A stretch of DNA of 64,000 nt, from the NCBI RefSeq assembly GCF_002980495.1, contig NZ_PVBR01000001.1, forward strand, positions 1-64,000. Reading direction: 5' to 3'. The first letter of the stretch is position 1; each line of letters starts with the position of its first letter. Position numbers and translations under genes: made by a program. Source of the stretch: Phyllobacterium phragmitis (GTDB lineage Bacteria; Pseudomonadota; Alphaproteobacteria; Rhizobiales; Rhizobiaceae). Shown piece after piece: positions 42,531-51,572 of the stretch. The notes under the pieces were generated by a model. It worked only from the letters and a program-made list of their open reading frames with translations. It was not told where the DNA came from and did not search any database.

Positions 42531-42903
42531 GAGCGCTTCGCCGTCTTCAAGCCCTGTGCCGAAAAATTCCGACCGCGCCGACAACAATTTTTGCCAGCGC
42601 GATCCGCCGCGCCGGTCGTCGCTGCCGGGGTATGAACCTCTGCGCGCCCATAAGCGCGATATGAAAAGAAGAAACGCATTCATGCGCAATGCTTCTGATC
42701 ATATTCGGATGCCGTCAACAAAATTGAAGCCGAATATCAGGAATTTCCATTGGTTGATTTAATGTAATATGAAGTGTAACCTTCAATTTTCATTATATTT
42801 TTCATCGATATCAAAAGTATAGCCGTGATATTTGCTTATATAGGATTGAAATAGGTTCCATATAAGACGTATTTATTCGCACGGAGATAATTTAGATGAG
42901 TTT
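42531..42903. other. AT-rich non-coding stretch
   Basis: No gene is supported. The part from about 42,760 is AT-rich and may hold promoters for the minus-strand RNA or for downstream genes, but I see no convincing motif. Confidence 0.4.
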
Positions 42904-43230
42904 TAGAGCGGTTCCTGTTTTGATGGAATCGTCCAGCCTTACCATTCTGCACCGCCGGTGCGGTGGAGATGGCGAGGCATGGATTCCTGTGACAAGCACA
43001 GGAATGACGGAAGTGGTGATGATTTCGTTCCTATGACAACCGTTCTACGGACGGAAACGTCTGCAATTGGCCGCCAACAACCAAACTCCCGTCATTCCTG
43101 TGCTCGTCACAGGAATCCATGCCTCACCGGTGCCGCTGTTGCTACGGTTGGAATAGGGTGGTTACACCGTAAAGCATAAAGAGTGAGGAACGCCTGAACG
43201 CATCGTTTCCACCTGACGGTGAACTGTTCT
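42904..43230. repeat. Mosaic palindromic repeat, copy 3 (long form)
   Basis: The element starts TTTAGAGCGGTTCCTG and ends TTTCCACCTGACGGTGAAC. The inner palindromic arms GAGGCATGGATTCCTGTG and CACAGGAATCCATGCCTC are 100 bp apart here, with a second pair (CACAGGAATGACGG and CCCGTCATTCCTGTG) inside them. This is the largest copy. Confidence 0.85.
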
Positions 43231-43387
43231 AAATCTCATCAATTTTGCCCATTTCATGCAATTTTCTTGCAGGCCCAATCCGCGTCCGCTAAAAGGTGAC
43301 AAATTCGCGAAGGGTTAACACACGCAAAGCAGATAATTGCATCAGCCGGTCGGGGTCTTGGCCGCCGCGGCCACCGGATGGATCGAT

Positions 43388-44227
43388 ATGCTCGTACCTT
43401 TTCTGATCATGCTGCGCGAGGGCGTCGAAGCCGCGCTCATCGTCGGCATCATCGCAAGCTATCTCAAGCAGACCGGGCGCGGCGCCTGGATGCCGGTGGT
43501 CTGGATCGGCATTCTGCTTGCGCTGGCGCTGTCGCTTGCCGTCGGTGCTGCACTGCAGTTCGCCAGCGCCGAATTTCCGCAAAAGGCGCAGGAGCTTTTT
43601 GAAGCGGTGATCGGCCTCGTCGCGGTATGTGTGCTGACCTCGATGGTGTTCTGGATGCGCAAGGCGGCCCGTTCGATCAAGGCCGAGCTGCATCACTCCA
43701 TCGATGCGACGTTCGAGACCTCCGCCAACAAGGGACTGGGCCTGATCCTCATGGTGTTTTTCGCCGTCGCGCGTGAAGGATTAGAGTCGGTTTTCTTCCT
43801 CTTGGCGGCTTTCCAGCAGAGCCAGGGAATGGCGGCGCCGCTCGGTGCGCTTTTAGGCGTGCTGGTCGCCATCGCCATCGGTTATGGCATCTATATCGGC
43901 GGGCTGAAGCTCAATCTGCGCCGCTTCTTCCGCTGGACCGGGGTCTTCATCCTTTTCGTCGCCGCCGGCATTCTCGCCAATTCCGTCAAGGCGCTGCATG
44001 AGGCGGGCATCTGGAACCATTGGCAGACGGTCGTCTTCGACATGAGCAATGTCCTGCCGCTCGACAGCCCGCTCGGCGCGCTTCTCTCCGGCATGTTCGG
44101 CTATATCGACACGCCGACGATCAGCGAAATCCTGGCCTATGTGGCGTTCATCGTTCCAGCGCTCTTCCTCTTCCTGTCGCCCCCGGCAGGCAGGCCATCG
44201 ACCATAAGCGCAAAGCAGGGTTCATAG
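43388..44227 (+). CDS. efeU: FTR1-family iron permease EfeU
   Basis: A 279-residue membrane protein with seven helices. The two Fe-binding motifs are LREGVEAALIV (REGVE, ~10) and AREGLESVFFL (REGLE, ~130), typical of FTR1/EfeU. I start at ATG 43,388; a GTG/ATG upstream adds residues without sense. It imports ferrous or ferric iron together with EfeO and EfeB. It leads the efeUOB-M operon. Confidence 0.93.
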   Translation: MLVPFLIMLREGVEAALIVGIIASYLKQTGRGAWMPVVWIGILLALALSLAVGAALQFASAEFPQKAQELFEAVIGLVAVCVLTSMVFWMRKAARSIKAELHHSIDATFETSANKGLGLILMVFFAVAREGLESVFFLLAAFQQSQGMAAPLGALLGVLVAIAIGYGIYIGGLKLNLRRFFRWTGVFILFVAAGILANSVKALHEAGIWNHWQTVVFDMSNVLPLDSPLGALLSGMFGYIDTPTISEILAYVAFIVPALFLFLSPPAGRPSTISAKQGS

Positions 44228-44244
44228 GAAAGGTTCTGGCCGGA

Positions 44245-45459
44245 ATGTCCCCGGAAACATCCAAAGACAAGATCGACCCCACATCAGGCGATCCAATGCC
44301 GCGCCTCATTATCCGGGTCGGTTTGGGGGCGGCAGCCCTGTTATTGCTCGGCGCGGGCATTGCCTTCTATTACGCCTCGCAGTTCTCCAACCAGGCGCAT
44401 CGCGACGCTGCCGGTAACGCCACCGTCGTCACCATCACCGGCCGGAACTGCGATCCCAACGAACTGACGGTGCCCGCCGGCCGCGCCGCATTCCTGATCG
44501 TCAACAAATCCGACCGCGCCGTCGAATGGGAAATCCTCGATGGCGTCATGGTGGTCGAGGAGCGCGAGAACATCGCGCCCGGCTTCAGCCAGACGCTGAA
44601 TGCGCGGCTGGAACCGGGCGAATACCAGATCACCTGCGGTCTTCTCAGCAATCCGCGCGGCAAGCTCATCGTCACGCCGTCGGCTGCCGCATCAGCCGAC
44701 GCGGCCCGCCCGCAACTCACCGCCTTCATCGGCGCGCTGGCCGAATACAAGCTCTTCCTCGCCGCCGGGACCAACGATCTGGTGCAGGCGACGGGTGATC
44801 TCGCCGATGCGGTCAAATCGGGCAATCTCGATGAGGCGAAGCGGCTTTATGAGCCGGCGCGCGCCGCCTATGCGCGCATTGCGCCGGTATCGGAGGTCTT
44901 CTCCGATCTCGATACGGCGATCGACGCCCGCGCCGATTATTTCGAGAAGCGCGAGGCCGATCCGGCCTTCGGCGGTCTGCACCGTCTCGAATACGGCCTG
45001 TTTGCCGAAAACAGCACGCAAGGCCTCGCACCCGTCGCCGACAAGCTCGTCGCCGATGTCGCGACATTGCAGGGCCGCATTCATGATTTGCGCGTCCCGC
45101 CGGAAAAGATGATCGGCGGCGCGGCCTCGCTGGTGAGCCGTTTCGCAACCGAAGGGGCAGGGCAGGAAGAAGACCGCTATGCCCATACCGATCTGGCATC
45201 CTTCTCCGCCAATCTCGTCGGCGTGCGCAAGATCGTCGATCTCATGCGCCCTGTGGCGCTGAAGGCCAATGGCGGTCTGATGGGCACGATCGACAATGAT
45301 TTCGCGGCCATCGGCAAAACGATGGATGCGTATAGGCAAGGCGATGGGTTCATCGCCTATGACAAACTCGGCGAAGGCGACAAGGCTGCCCTGAAGAAAC
45401 AGGCAGCCCAACTCGCCGCCGACCTCGAAAAGCTGCGTGACAGTCTGGGACTAAGCTGA
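44245..45459 (+). CDS. efeO: Iron uptake protein EfeO with a membrane anchor, cupredoxin and M75 domains
   Basis: A 404-residue protein starting 17 bp after efeU. Residues ~23-45 are an N-terminal helix (RVGLGAAALLLLGAGIAFYY). Residues ~55-150 are a cupredoxin-like domain with GRNCDPNELTVPAGRAAF and the metal-type Cys in QITCGLLSNPRG. Residues ~165-404 are the imelysin/M75 domain with GLHRLEYGLFAEN (HxxE) as iron-binding mark. It binds iron in the periplasm, possibly handing it to EfeU. Confidence 0.9.
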   Translation: MSPETSKDKIDPTSGDPMPRLIIRVGLGAAALLLLGAGIAFYYASQFSNQAHRDAAGNATVVTITGRNCDPNELTVPAGRAAFLIVNKSDRAVEWEILDGVMVVEERENIAPGFSQTLNARLEPGEYQITCGLLSNPRGKLIVTPSAAASADAARPQLTAFIGALAEYKLFLAAGTNDLVQATGDLADAVKSGNLDEAKRLYEPARAAYARIAPVSEVFSDLDTAIDARADYFEKREADPAFGGLHRLEYGLFAENSTQGLAPVADKLVADVATLQGRIHDLRVPPEKMIGGAASLVSRFATEGAGQEEDRYAHTDLASFSANLVGVRKIVDLMRPVALKANGGLMGTIDNDFAAIGKTMDAYRQGDGFIAYDKLGEGDKAALKKQAAQLAADLEKLRDSLGLS

Positions 45460-46775
45460 TGCAAGACGACAGGAAATCTCGCGACACGAATGCGCCCGCT
45501 TCTCCAGCCCGGCGCAAGCTGCTCCTCGGCGCCGGTGCCGGCGCGATGGCCGCTGCCGGGGGAATGGTGCCGCAGGGCGCGGCGGCGCTCTCCAATGACA
45601 GCGTGACCAACGCGCCGGAAAGCGGCACGACGCAGGACCGCCAGCCTTTTTACGGCCTGCATCAGCCAGGCATCGTCACGCCGCGGCCGGCCGCCGGCAT
45701 GGTTGCCTCGTTCGATATCCTGTCGCGCGACCGGGCCGAGCTGGAACAATTGCTGCGCACGCTGACCGACCGCATCGCCTTTCTCATGCAGGGCGGCAGG
45801 GCGCCGGAGCTCGATCCGAAATTTCCGCCGCCCGATTCCGGCATTCTCGGGCCTGAGATCATTCCCGACAATCTGACGGTGACGGCGGCGCTCGGCGCCT
45901 CGCTGTTCGATGACCGTTTCGGCCTGAAGCCGCTGAAGCCGCTGCGTCTCAGCCGCATGCAAGGCTCTCCCAACGATGCGCTGGAAAAGGATCTCTGCCA
46001 TGGCGATCTCCTGCTCCAGTTCTCCTCCAACACGCCCGATACCAACATTCATGCGCTGCGCGATATCGTCAAGAACGCGCCCGGCCAGTTGCTCTTGCGC
46101 TGGAAGCAGGAGGGTTCGGTGCCGGTCCAGCCTCCGGAAAAGGTCAAGGAGAGTGCGCGCAATTTCCTCGGCTTCCGCGACGGCTCGGCCAATCCCGATC
46201 CCGCCGACGAGGCCCTGATGAACCGTATCGTCTGGGTGCAGCCGGACAGCGACGAGCCGGCCTGGGCGGCGCATGGCAGCTATCAGGTGGCGCGCATCAT
46301 CCGCAATTTCGTCGAGCGCTGGGACCGCACGCCCCTGCAGGAGCAGGAGGCGATCATCGGCCGCAAGAAGGCGAGCGGTGCCCCCTTCGACGGCCGGACG
46401 GAAGCCGACGTGCCGGATTATGCCGCCGATCCCGAGGGCAAGGTGACGCCGCTCGATGCGCATATCCGTCTCGCCAACCGGCGCGATGCGGATGCTGAAA
46501 AGCACCTGATGCTGCGCCGGCCGTTCAACTATTCCAACGGCATCAGCAAATCCGGCCAGCTTGAGATGGGCCTGCTGTTCATCGCCTTCCAGGCCGATCT
46601 GGAAAAGGGCTTCATCACCGTCCAGAAGCGGCTCGATGGCGAACCGCTGGAAGAATACATCAAGCCGATCGGCGGCGGCTTCTTCTTCGCGCTGCCGGGC
46701 GTCAGGAATGAAAAGGATTTTCTCGGTCGCGCGCTTCTCGAAGCAAGCGGGCCGCAGAACGCACGCAAAGCATAA
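45459..46775 (+). CDS. efeB: EfeB deferrochelatase/DyP-type heme peroxidase
   Basis: A 438-residue DyP peroxidase. The Tat signal has RRKLLLGAGAGAMAAAGG. The distal catalytic Asp is in GFRDGSANP, and the proximal His is in LDAHIRLANRRD. ATG 45,459 overlaps the EfeO stop by one base. It is exported folded with heme and oxidises Fe(II) or removes iron from heme, supplying the uptake system. Confidence 0.94.
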   Translation: MQDDRKSRDTNAPASPARRKLLLGAGAGAMAAAGGMVPQGAAALSNDSVTNAPESGTTQDRQPFYGLHQPGIVTPRPAAGMVASFDILSRDRAELEQLLRTLTDRIAFLMQGGRAPELDPKFPPPDSGILGPEIIPDNLTVTAALGASLFDDRFGLKPLKPLRLSRMQGSPNDALEKDLCHGDLLLQFSSNTPDTNIHALRDIVKNAPGQLLLRWKQEGSVPVQPPEKVKESARNFLGFRDGSANPDPADEALMNRIVWVQPDSDEPAWAAHGSYQVARIIRNFVERWDRTPLQEQEAIIGRKKASGAPFDGRTEADVPDYAADPEGKVTPLDAHIRLANRRDADAEKHLMLRRPFNYSNGISKSGQLEMGLLFIAFQADLEKGFITVQKRLDGEPLEEYIKPIGGGFFFALPGVRNEKDFLGRALLEASGPQNARKA

Positions 46776-46777
46776 TC

Positions 46778-46800
46778 CCGAAAAGTTGCAGACTTTTCGG
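46778..46800. promoter_or_regulatory. Hairpin between efeB and efeM
   Basis: CCGAAAAG (46,778-46,785) and CTTTTCGG (46,793-46,800) form an 8-bp stem 2 bp after the efeB stop. It may stabilise the message end or lower efeM expression; no T-run follows. Confidence 0.6.
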
Positions 46801-46859
46801 ATAAGATTATGCGTAAAAACAAATGGTTAATTCACCAAAACACTGGAGAGGGATATCAC

Positions 46860-47681
46860 ATGAAAATTCGCCTGCTCATCTCGGTCAGCGCGCTTGCGCT
46901 CGCAACCGCCTTCGGACCGGCCCGCGCGGAAGTCTCGCCGCTCGATCTCGTCCAGCCGATCGCCGACTACAAGCTCTATGTCCAGGAGAACCTCGATATC
47001 CTGGTCAAGGACACCAAGGCCTTCACCGACGCCATCAAGGCTGGCGATCTCGAAAAGGCCAAGGCGCTCTACGCGCCTTCGCGCATGCCCTATGAAAAGA
47101 TCGAACCGATCGCCGAACTCTTCTCCGATCTCGACACCGCGATCGACTCGCGCGCCGATGATCACGAGGCGGCCGAGAAATCGGAGGATTTCATCGGCTT
47201 CCACCGCCTTGAATACGGCCTCTTCGCCCAGAATACCACCGAGGGTCTCGCCCCCATCGCCGACAAGCTCTATGCCGATGTGCTGGAACTGCAAAAGCGC
47301 GTGACGGATCTGACCGTTCCGCCGGAAAAGGTGGTCGGCGGCGCAGCCGCCCTCATGGAGGAAGTCGCCGCCAGCAAGATCTCCGGCGAGGAGGACCGCT
47401 ACAGCCACACCGATCTCTGGGACTTCCAGGCCAATGTCGATGGCGCGCAGAAGATCGTCGAACTGGTCAAGCCGCTCGTCGAGAAGGAAAACCCTGATCT
47501 GGTCACGAAGGTGGAAGCCAATTTCGCCACCGTCGACGGCATTCTCGCCAAGTACAAGACGCCCGATGGCTTCGAGACCTATGACAAGCTGACCGACGAC
47601 GACCGCAAGGCGCTGGCCGGTCCCGTGACGACGCTCGCCGAGGATCTGTCGACCCTGCGCGGCACGCTGGGGCTGAATTAA
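46860..47681 (+). CDS. EfeM/EfeO-like M75 imelysin-domain protein
   Basis: A 273-residue protein with a short signal (KIRLLISVSALALATAFG, cleaved near ARA-E) and a lone M75 domain. The HxxE mark is GFHRLEYGLFAQN, very close to that of efeO. It lacks the cupredoxin domain, so it is the EfeM-type short form. The ATG 46,860 has GGAGAGGG upstream. It is 84 bp after efeB and likely in the same operon, giving two periplasmic iron binders. Confidence 0.9.
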   Translation: MKIRLLISVSALALATAFGPARAEVSPLDLVQPIADYKLYVQENLDILVKDTKAFTDAIKAGDLEKAKALYAPSRMPYEKIEPIAELFSDLDTAIDSRADDHEAAEKSEDFIGFHRLEYGLFAQNTTEGLAPIADKLYADVLELQKRVTDLTVPPEKVVGGAAALMEEVAASKISGEEDRYSHTDLWDFQANVDGAQKIVELVKPLVEKENPDLVTKVEANFATVDGILAKYKTPDGFETYDKLTDDDRKALAGPVTTLAEDLSTLRGTLGLN

Positions 47682-47750
47682 GGGAGTAGGGGAATAAGGG
47701 AATATGTTTTTACTGCAAACATACTCCCCTACTCACTTATTCCCCTAATT
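47682..47750. repeat. Palindromic repeat between convergent efeM and lrp-like genes
   Basis: GGGAGTAGGGGAATAAGG and its partial reverse complement ACTTATTCCCCT..., with ATGTTT/AAACAT inside. It is related to the cydB-cydX repeat and sits between two convergent gene ends, so it could end both transcripts. Confidence 0.65.
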
Positions 47751-47752
47751 CC

Positions 47753-48181
47753 TCATCTCTCGATCCGCGTCGACAAAATGATCGACGACATCGTCCGTTC
47801 GACGCCTTCCAGCGCGCCGATGGCGTCCAGCACCGCGTCGAGCTCGCGGATCGAGGGCGCCTCGACGATGGCGATCATGTCGAAATTACCGCTGACGGAA
47901 TGCAGCGTTCTGACCGCCATCATGCCGCGCAGCGCGCTTTCCACCCTGGGTGCGAGCTTCGGCAGCGCCGTCACCAGCACATGCGCCTTGACCAGATTGC
48001 GCTCATGCTCCGGCGCAAGCCTCACCGTATAGCCCTCTATGACGCCGCGGCGCTCCAGCCTTTCGATGCGGCTTTGCACGGTGGTGCGCGACACGCCGAG
48101 CTTGCGGGCGAGCTCCGCGGTCGAGGCGCGTGCATTCTCGCGCAGCAGGGCCAGAAGCTGATGATCGGCGTCGGTCGTCAT
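47753..48181 (-). CDS. Lrp/AsnC-family transcriptional regulator
   Basis: A 142-residue regulator. DADHQLLALLRENARASTAE and LGVSRTTVQSRIERLERRGV form the helix-turn-helix; the C-terminal half is the ligand/oligomer domain (SGNFDMIAIVEAPSIRELDA). It starts at the ATG at 48,179-48,181. It is divergent from the saccharopine-dehydrogenase-like gene and probably controls it in response to an amino acid. Confidence 0.92.
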   Translation of the reverse strand: MTTDADHQLLALLRENARASTAELARKLGVSRTTVQSRIERLERRGVIEGYTVRLAPEHERNLVKAHVLVTALPKLAPRVESALRGMMAVRTLHSVSGNFDMIAIVEAPSIRELDAVLDAIGALEGVERTMSSIILSTRIER

Positions 48182-48300
48182 AATGCCATATATATACGTC
48201 GTTTCGCTTGGATGATAGCGTTATATCGTCATATCAAAGGCTTCTATCCGACGACAAAACCGGCGAATCTATGCATCGGCTTAATCATAGAGGGTACGCC

Positions 48301-49428
48301 ATGAAAGAGATCGTCATCGTCGGGGCAGGAAAGATCGGAGCGACCATCGCGGACCTCCTGGCGTCTCCTGAGACGTCCAGCCTGGCTACAACAGGGGATT
48401 ATTCCGTCACCGTCATCGATCGCGCGCAGCCGCAACTCGATGCGCTGGAGGCAGGCAGCTCGGTCAAGACGCAATGCGTCGACATCGAGGATGAAGCCGC
48501 GCTGAAGGCGGTACTCCAGGGCAAGTTCGCCGTGCTCAGCGCCGCACCGTTTCATCTCACCACGCGCATCGCGGAAGCGGCGGCCGCCGCCGGCGTCCAC
48601 TATCTCGATCTGACCGAGGATGTCGCCAGCACCCGCCGCGTCAGGGAATTGGCTGCCACCGCCAAGACCGCCTTCATCCCCCAATGCGGCCTTGCGCCGG
48701 GCTTCATCTCCATCGTCGCCAACGATCTGGCCTCGCGTTTCGATGCGCTGGATAGCGTGCGCATGCGCGTCGGCGCGTTGCCGCAATATCCCTCCAACGC
48801 GCTCAATTACAATCTGACCTGGAGCACCGACGGCGTCATCAATGAATATTGCGAGCCCTGCGAGGCCATCGTCGAGGGCGAACTGGTCGAGGTGCCGCCA
48901 CTTGAGGAGCGCGAGGAATTCTCGCTCGACGGCGTGACCTACGAGGCGTTCAACACCTCGGGCGGGCTCGGCACGCTATGCGAGACGCTGAAGGGCAAGG
49001 TGCGCACACTCAACTACCGCACCATCCGCTATCCCGGTCACGCCGCGATCATGAAGGCGCTGCTCAACGATCTCGGCCTGCGCCATCGCCGCGACGTGCT
49101 GAAGGATATTCTGGAGAACGCACTGCCGGCGACGCTTCAGGATGTCGTCGTCATCTTCGTCACGGTCAGCGGCCGCAGGAATGGCCGCCTCATGCAGGAA
49201 ACCTATGCCAATAAGGTCTATAGCCGCCGCGTCGGAACCATGACCCGCAGCGCCATCCAAATCACCACGGCCTCCGCCATCTGTGCTGTGCTCGACATGC
49301 TGGCCAATGGCGATCTCCCGCAAAAGGGCTTTATCAGGCAGGAGGAAATCACGCTCGACGCCTTCCTGGCAAACCGCTTCGGCGCCGCCTATGCTCAGGC
49401 CGACGCGGCGGGCCGGCTGGTCGCATAA
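48301..49428 (+). CDS. Saccharopine dehydrogenase-like NAD(P)-binding protein
   Basis: A 375-residue protein. The nucleotide motif VIVGAGKIGATIADLL is at residues ~4-19, and FIPQCGLAPGFISIVANDLA is typical of the saccharopine/lysine-dehydrogenase family. Family members include saccharopine, lysine-6 and carboxynorspermidine dehydrogenases, so the substrate cannot be fixed. The start ATG 48,301 follows GAGGGTACGCC. Being divergent from an Lrp regulator, it may act in lysine or related amino-acid catabolism. Confidence 0.85.
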   Translation: MKEIVIVGAGKIGATIADLLASPETSSLATTGDYSVTVIDRAQPQLDALEAGSSVKTQCVDIEDEAALKAVLQGKFAVLSAAPFHLTTRIAEAAAAAGVHYLDLTEDVASTRRVRELAATAKTAFIPQCGLAPGFISIVANDLASRFDALDSVRMRVGALPQYPSNALNYNLTWSTDGVINEYCEPCEAIVEGELVEVPPLEEREEFSLDGVTYEAFNTSGGLGTLCETLKGKVRTLNYRTIRYPGHAAIMKALLNDLGLRHRRDVLKDILENALPATLQDVVVIFVTVSGRRNGRLMQETYANKVYSRRVGTMTRSAIQITTASAICAVLDMLANGDLPQKGFIRQEEITLDAFLANRFGAAYAQADAAGRLVA

Positions 49429-49462
49429 TAGCGGTTGGAGCCAAGCCGGTTTAGGCTATAAG

Positions 49463-49491
49463 AAACGCGCCGCATCTCCTGCGGCGCGTTT
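49463..49491 (+). terminator. Terminator-like hairpin after the saccharopine dehydrogenase gene
   Basis: AAACGCGCCGC and GCGGCGCGTTT form a perfect 11-bp stem around ATCTCCT; a short CATCTT follows. It lies 35 bp after the gene. Confidence 0.75.
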
Positions 49492-49521
49492 CATCTTGGG
49501 CAACTTCCGGTCACGGTTTTC

Positions 49522-50763
49522 ATGCGCGCAGACATCATCGTTCTCGGAGCCGGCATCATCGGCGTTTCCACCGCCCTGCACCTGCAGGCGCGCGGCCGTT
49601 CGGTCTGCCTCATCGACAGGGGTGAACCTGGAGAAGGCACCAGCTACGGCAATGCCGGCCTGATCGAGCGCTCGAGCGTCATTCCCTATTCCTTCCCGCG
49701 CCAGTTCTCCGCGGTGGCGAAATACGCGCTGAACCGCTCGTCGGCCATGCGCTACGATCCGCTCTATCTCCCGAAGATCGCGCCCTGGCTTTTCCGCTAT
49801 TGGCGCGAATCCTCGCCCGAGCGTCTGGCGATCGCAGCGCGTGCCATGCTGCCGCTGGTCGAGGCGAGCGTTCGGGAACATGATATTTTCGTGCAGCAGG
49901 CCGGATGCGGTGATTTGATCCGCGGACGCGGCTGGGTCGAAACCTACCGTTCGCAATCCGGCCTCGATAACGCCATTGCCGAATTGCCGGATATCGAGCC
50001 CTACGGCCTGCGTTTCGAGGTGCTGGACAAAGCGAAAATCCACGCGCTGGAGCCGGATTTCGGCGATGCGGTGCAGGGCGGCATTCACTGGCTCGACCCG
50101 AAATCGGTCATCGACCCGGCTGGTCTGGTCAAAGCCTATGCCGGGCTTTTCGAGGGGAGGGGAGGCAGGTTCGCCAAGGGCGACGCCGCGACCCTGCGGC
50201 AGGACGGGCGCGACTGGACGGTGGAGACTTCGGATGGCCCGGTTTCGGCAAGTGACGTGGTCGTGGCGCTCGGGCCGCAATCGCCTATGATTTTCAAGGG
50301 GTTCGGCTATCGCATACCGCTCGCCATCAAGCGCGGCTATCACATGCATTACGCGGCGGAGGAGGGGACTGAACTCCGCCATTCGCTGGTCGATGCGGAG
50401 GCCGGATATGTGCTTTCCCCGATGGCGCAAGGCATCAGGCTGACCACAGGCATCGAGTTCGCCTCGCCGGCGGCGCCTGCAAATACCATCCAGCTCGACA
50501 GGGCGGAGCATTTCGCGCGCCGGATCATACCGCTCGGCGCCAGGCTTGATCCCAAACCCTGGCTCGGGCTTCGCCCCTGCCTGCCCGATATGCGCCCCGT
50601 CATCGGCGCCGCACCTGGACATGACGGCCTCTGGTTCAATTTCGGCCATGCGCATCACGGCCTGACAATCGGACCGGCTTCCGGCCGGCTGCTCGCCGAA
50701 TTGATGACGGATGAAGAGCCCTTCGTCGATCCCAAGCCTTATGCGGCGTCGCGCTTTCGCTGA
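49522..50763 (+). CDS. FAD-dependent D-amino acid dehydrogenase-like protein
   Basis: A 413-residue DadA/DAO-family flavoprotein. The FAD motif is IIVLGAGIIGVSTALHLQAR (~4-23), and GTSYGNAGLIERSSVIPYS is typical of DadA. The C-terminal part has LGLRPCLPDMRPVIGAAPG. It would oxidise a D-amino acid or imino acid such as D-alanine. It is downstream of the lysine-dehydrogenase-like gene, but a terminator lies between them, so joint regulation is not certain. Confidence 0.87.
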   Translation: MRADIIVLGAGIIGVSTALHLQARGRSVCLIDRGEPGEGTSYGNAGLIERSSVIPYSFPRQFSAVAKYALNRSSAMRYDPLYLPKIAPWLFRYWRESSPERLAIAARAMLPLVEASVREHDIFVQQAGCGDLIRGRGWVETYRSQSGLDNAIAELPDIEPYGLRFEVLDKAKIHALEPDFGDAVQGGIHWLDPKSVIDPAGLVKAYAGLFEGRGGRFAKGDAATLRQDGRDWTVETSDGPVSASDVVVALGPQSPMIFKGFGYRIPLAIKRGYHMHYAAEEGTELRHSLVDAEAGYVLSPMAQGIRLTTGIEFASPAAPANTIQLDRAEHFARRIIPLGARLDPKPWLGLRPCLPDMRPVIGAAPGHDGLWFNFGHAHHGLTIGPASGRLLAELMTDEEPFVDPKPYAASRFR

Positions 50764-50805
50764 AATTATGGTGGCTGCACCGTTCTCGCCAGCGGTTCGG
50801 CCAGG

Positions 50806-50850
50806 CAACCCCCCTCCGGCCTCCTGAGCTTGTCGAAGGGCGGCCACCTC
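50806..50850. repeat. Inverted repeat of the CCTGAGCTTGTCGAAGGG type, copy 2
   Basis: It carries the core CTCCTGAGCTTGTCGAAGGG flanked by CCCCCCTCCGGC and GGCCACCTCCCCC, partly decayed. The same core is at 24,959-25,012 and 52,637-52,710. Confidence 0.7.
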
Positions 50851-50902
50851 CCCCTTGAGGGCAGGGCCTATCTCACATGGAGTTGGTGCGGCGGCGCCAT
50901 CT

Positions 50903-51061
50903 CTTCCTTCTCCCCTTGTGGGAGAAGGTGGCCCGAAGGGCCGGATGAGGGGTGGCGAGCAAGCCGCCTCGATGGCGGCGCGGCGAGCGAATATGCGCGG
51001 CATCTACCCCTCATCCGACCGCGCTTACGCTCGGCCACCTTCTCCCACAAGGGGAGAAGGA
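50903..51061. repeat. Large inverted repeat (CTCCCCTTGTGGGAGAAGG type)
   Basis: The left part CTTCTCCCCTTGTGGGAGAA with GGCCGGATGAGGGGT pairs with the right part ACCCCTCATCCG and CTTCTCCCACAAGGGGAGAA. About 70 bp separate the inner arms. This is a common rhizobial intergenic element. Confidence 0.8.
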
Positions 51062-51264
51062 CGGTTGAGAGCAAATTTAGCCATATGCGGCTGACGTCGC
51101 TGATCGTCGTCGTGTCACCGGGAACCGGCGTTCTCTACACGCTTGCCGCAGGCCTTTCGCGTGGCGCTCGTCCGCAACCACGTCATTTCGCGCCCACGCG
51201 GGCTCGCCCGGATGCGCCGCACCTTCGTTGCGCTTCGCGCGAAGCCCGCTTTTGCCGACCGCTG

Positions 51265-51434
51265 GAGTGGCTCCCAATTTAATGGAATCGCCTGGCCTTA
51301 CATCATCCTGCACGGCCGAAACTGTGGAGATGCCTCACCGAGGCCGCTGTTGCGACGGTTGGAATAGGGTGATTGCCGCCGTAAAGATTGAAGAATGCCT
51401 GGACGCATGGTTTCCACCTGAAAGTGAACGGCTC
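51265..51434. repeat. Mosaic palindromic repeat, copy 4 (without the inner palindrome)
   Basis: It keeps the outer left end (GCTCCCAATTTAATGGAATC) and the right end (GTTGGAATAGGGTG to ACCTGAAAGTGAACGGCTCC), but in place of the full GAGGCATGG palindrome it has only GAGATGCCTCACC. This fits either an unfilled site or a clean loss of the inner element. Confidence 0.8.
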
Positions 51435-51572
51435 CCGGCTCGAAGCACACGGAAAATTTCCGCGAAAGGCTCGCATCTTCGGCTGGGGGCGTTAAAGTGC
51501 GCCTCATTGAATCCCTCCATGGAAGCCTCCCGCTTCGCGATCCACCTTGAACTATAAGACTGGACTTCATCA

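Larger units (their letters stand above)
50764..51572. other. Intergenic region rich in repeats, no gene
   Basis: The 809 bp between the D-amino acid dehydrogenase-like and aldo/keto reductase genes contain three separate repeat families (see the repeat entries) and a plain stretch at ~51,435-51,572. I find no supportable gene. Confidence 0.7.

Noticed and set aside
42129-42689. 186-codon minus-strand frame in the small-RNA region
   Set aside because: It runs through hairpins and a terminator, ends 5 bp before the DUF1127 start, and lacks any domain or good ribosome site.
41740-43230. CRISPR array or IS element
   Set aside because: The repeats are palindromic, of different families, without regular spacers or a transposase gene.
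50830-51282. 150-codon plus-strand frame between dadA-like and the aldo/keto reductase genes
   Set aside because: It spans the two inverted repeat families and has no recognisable protein features.
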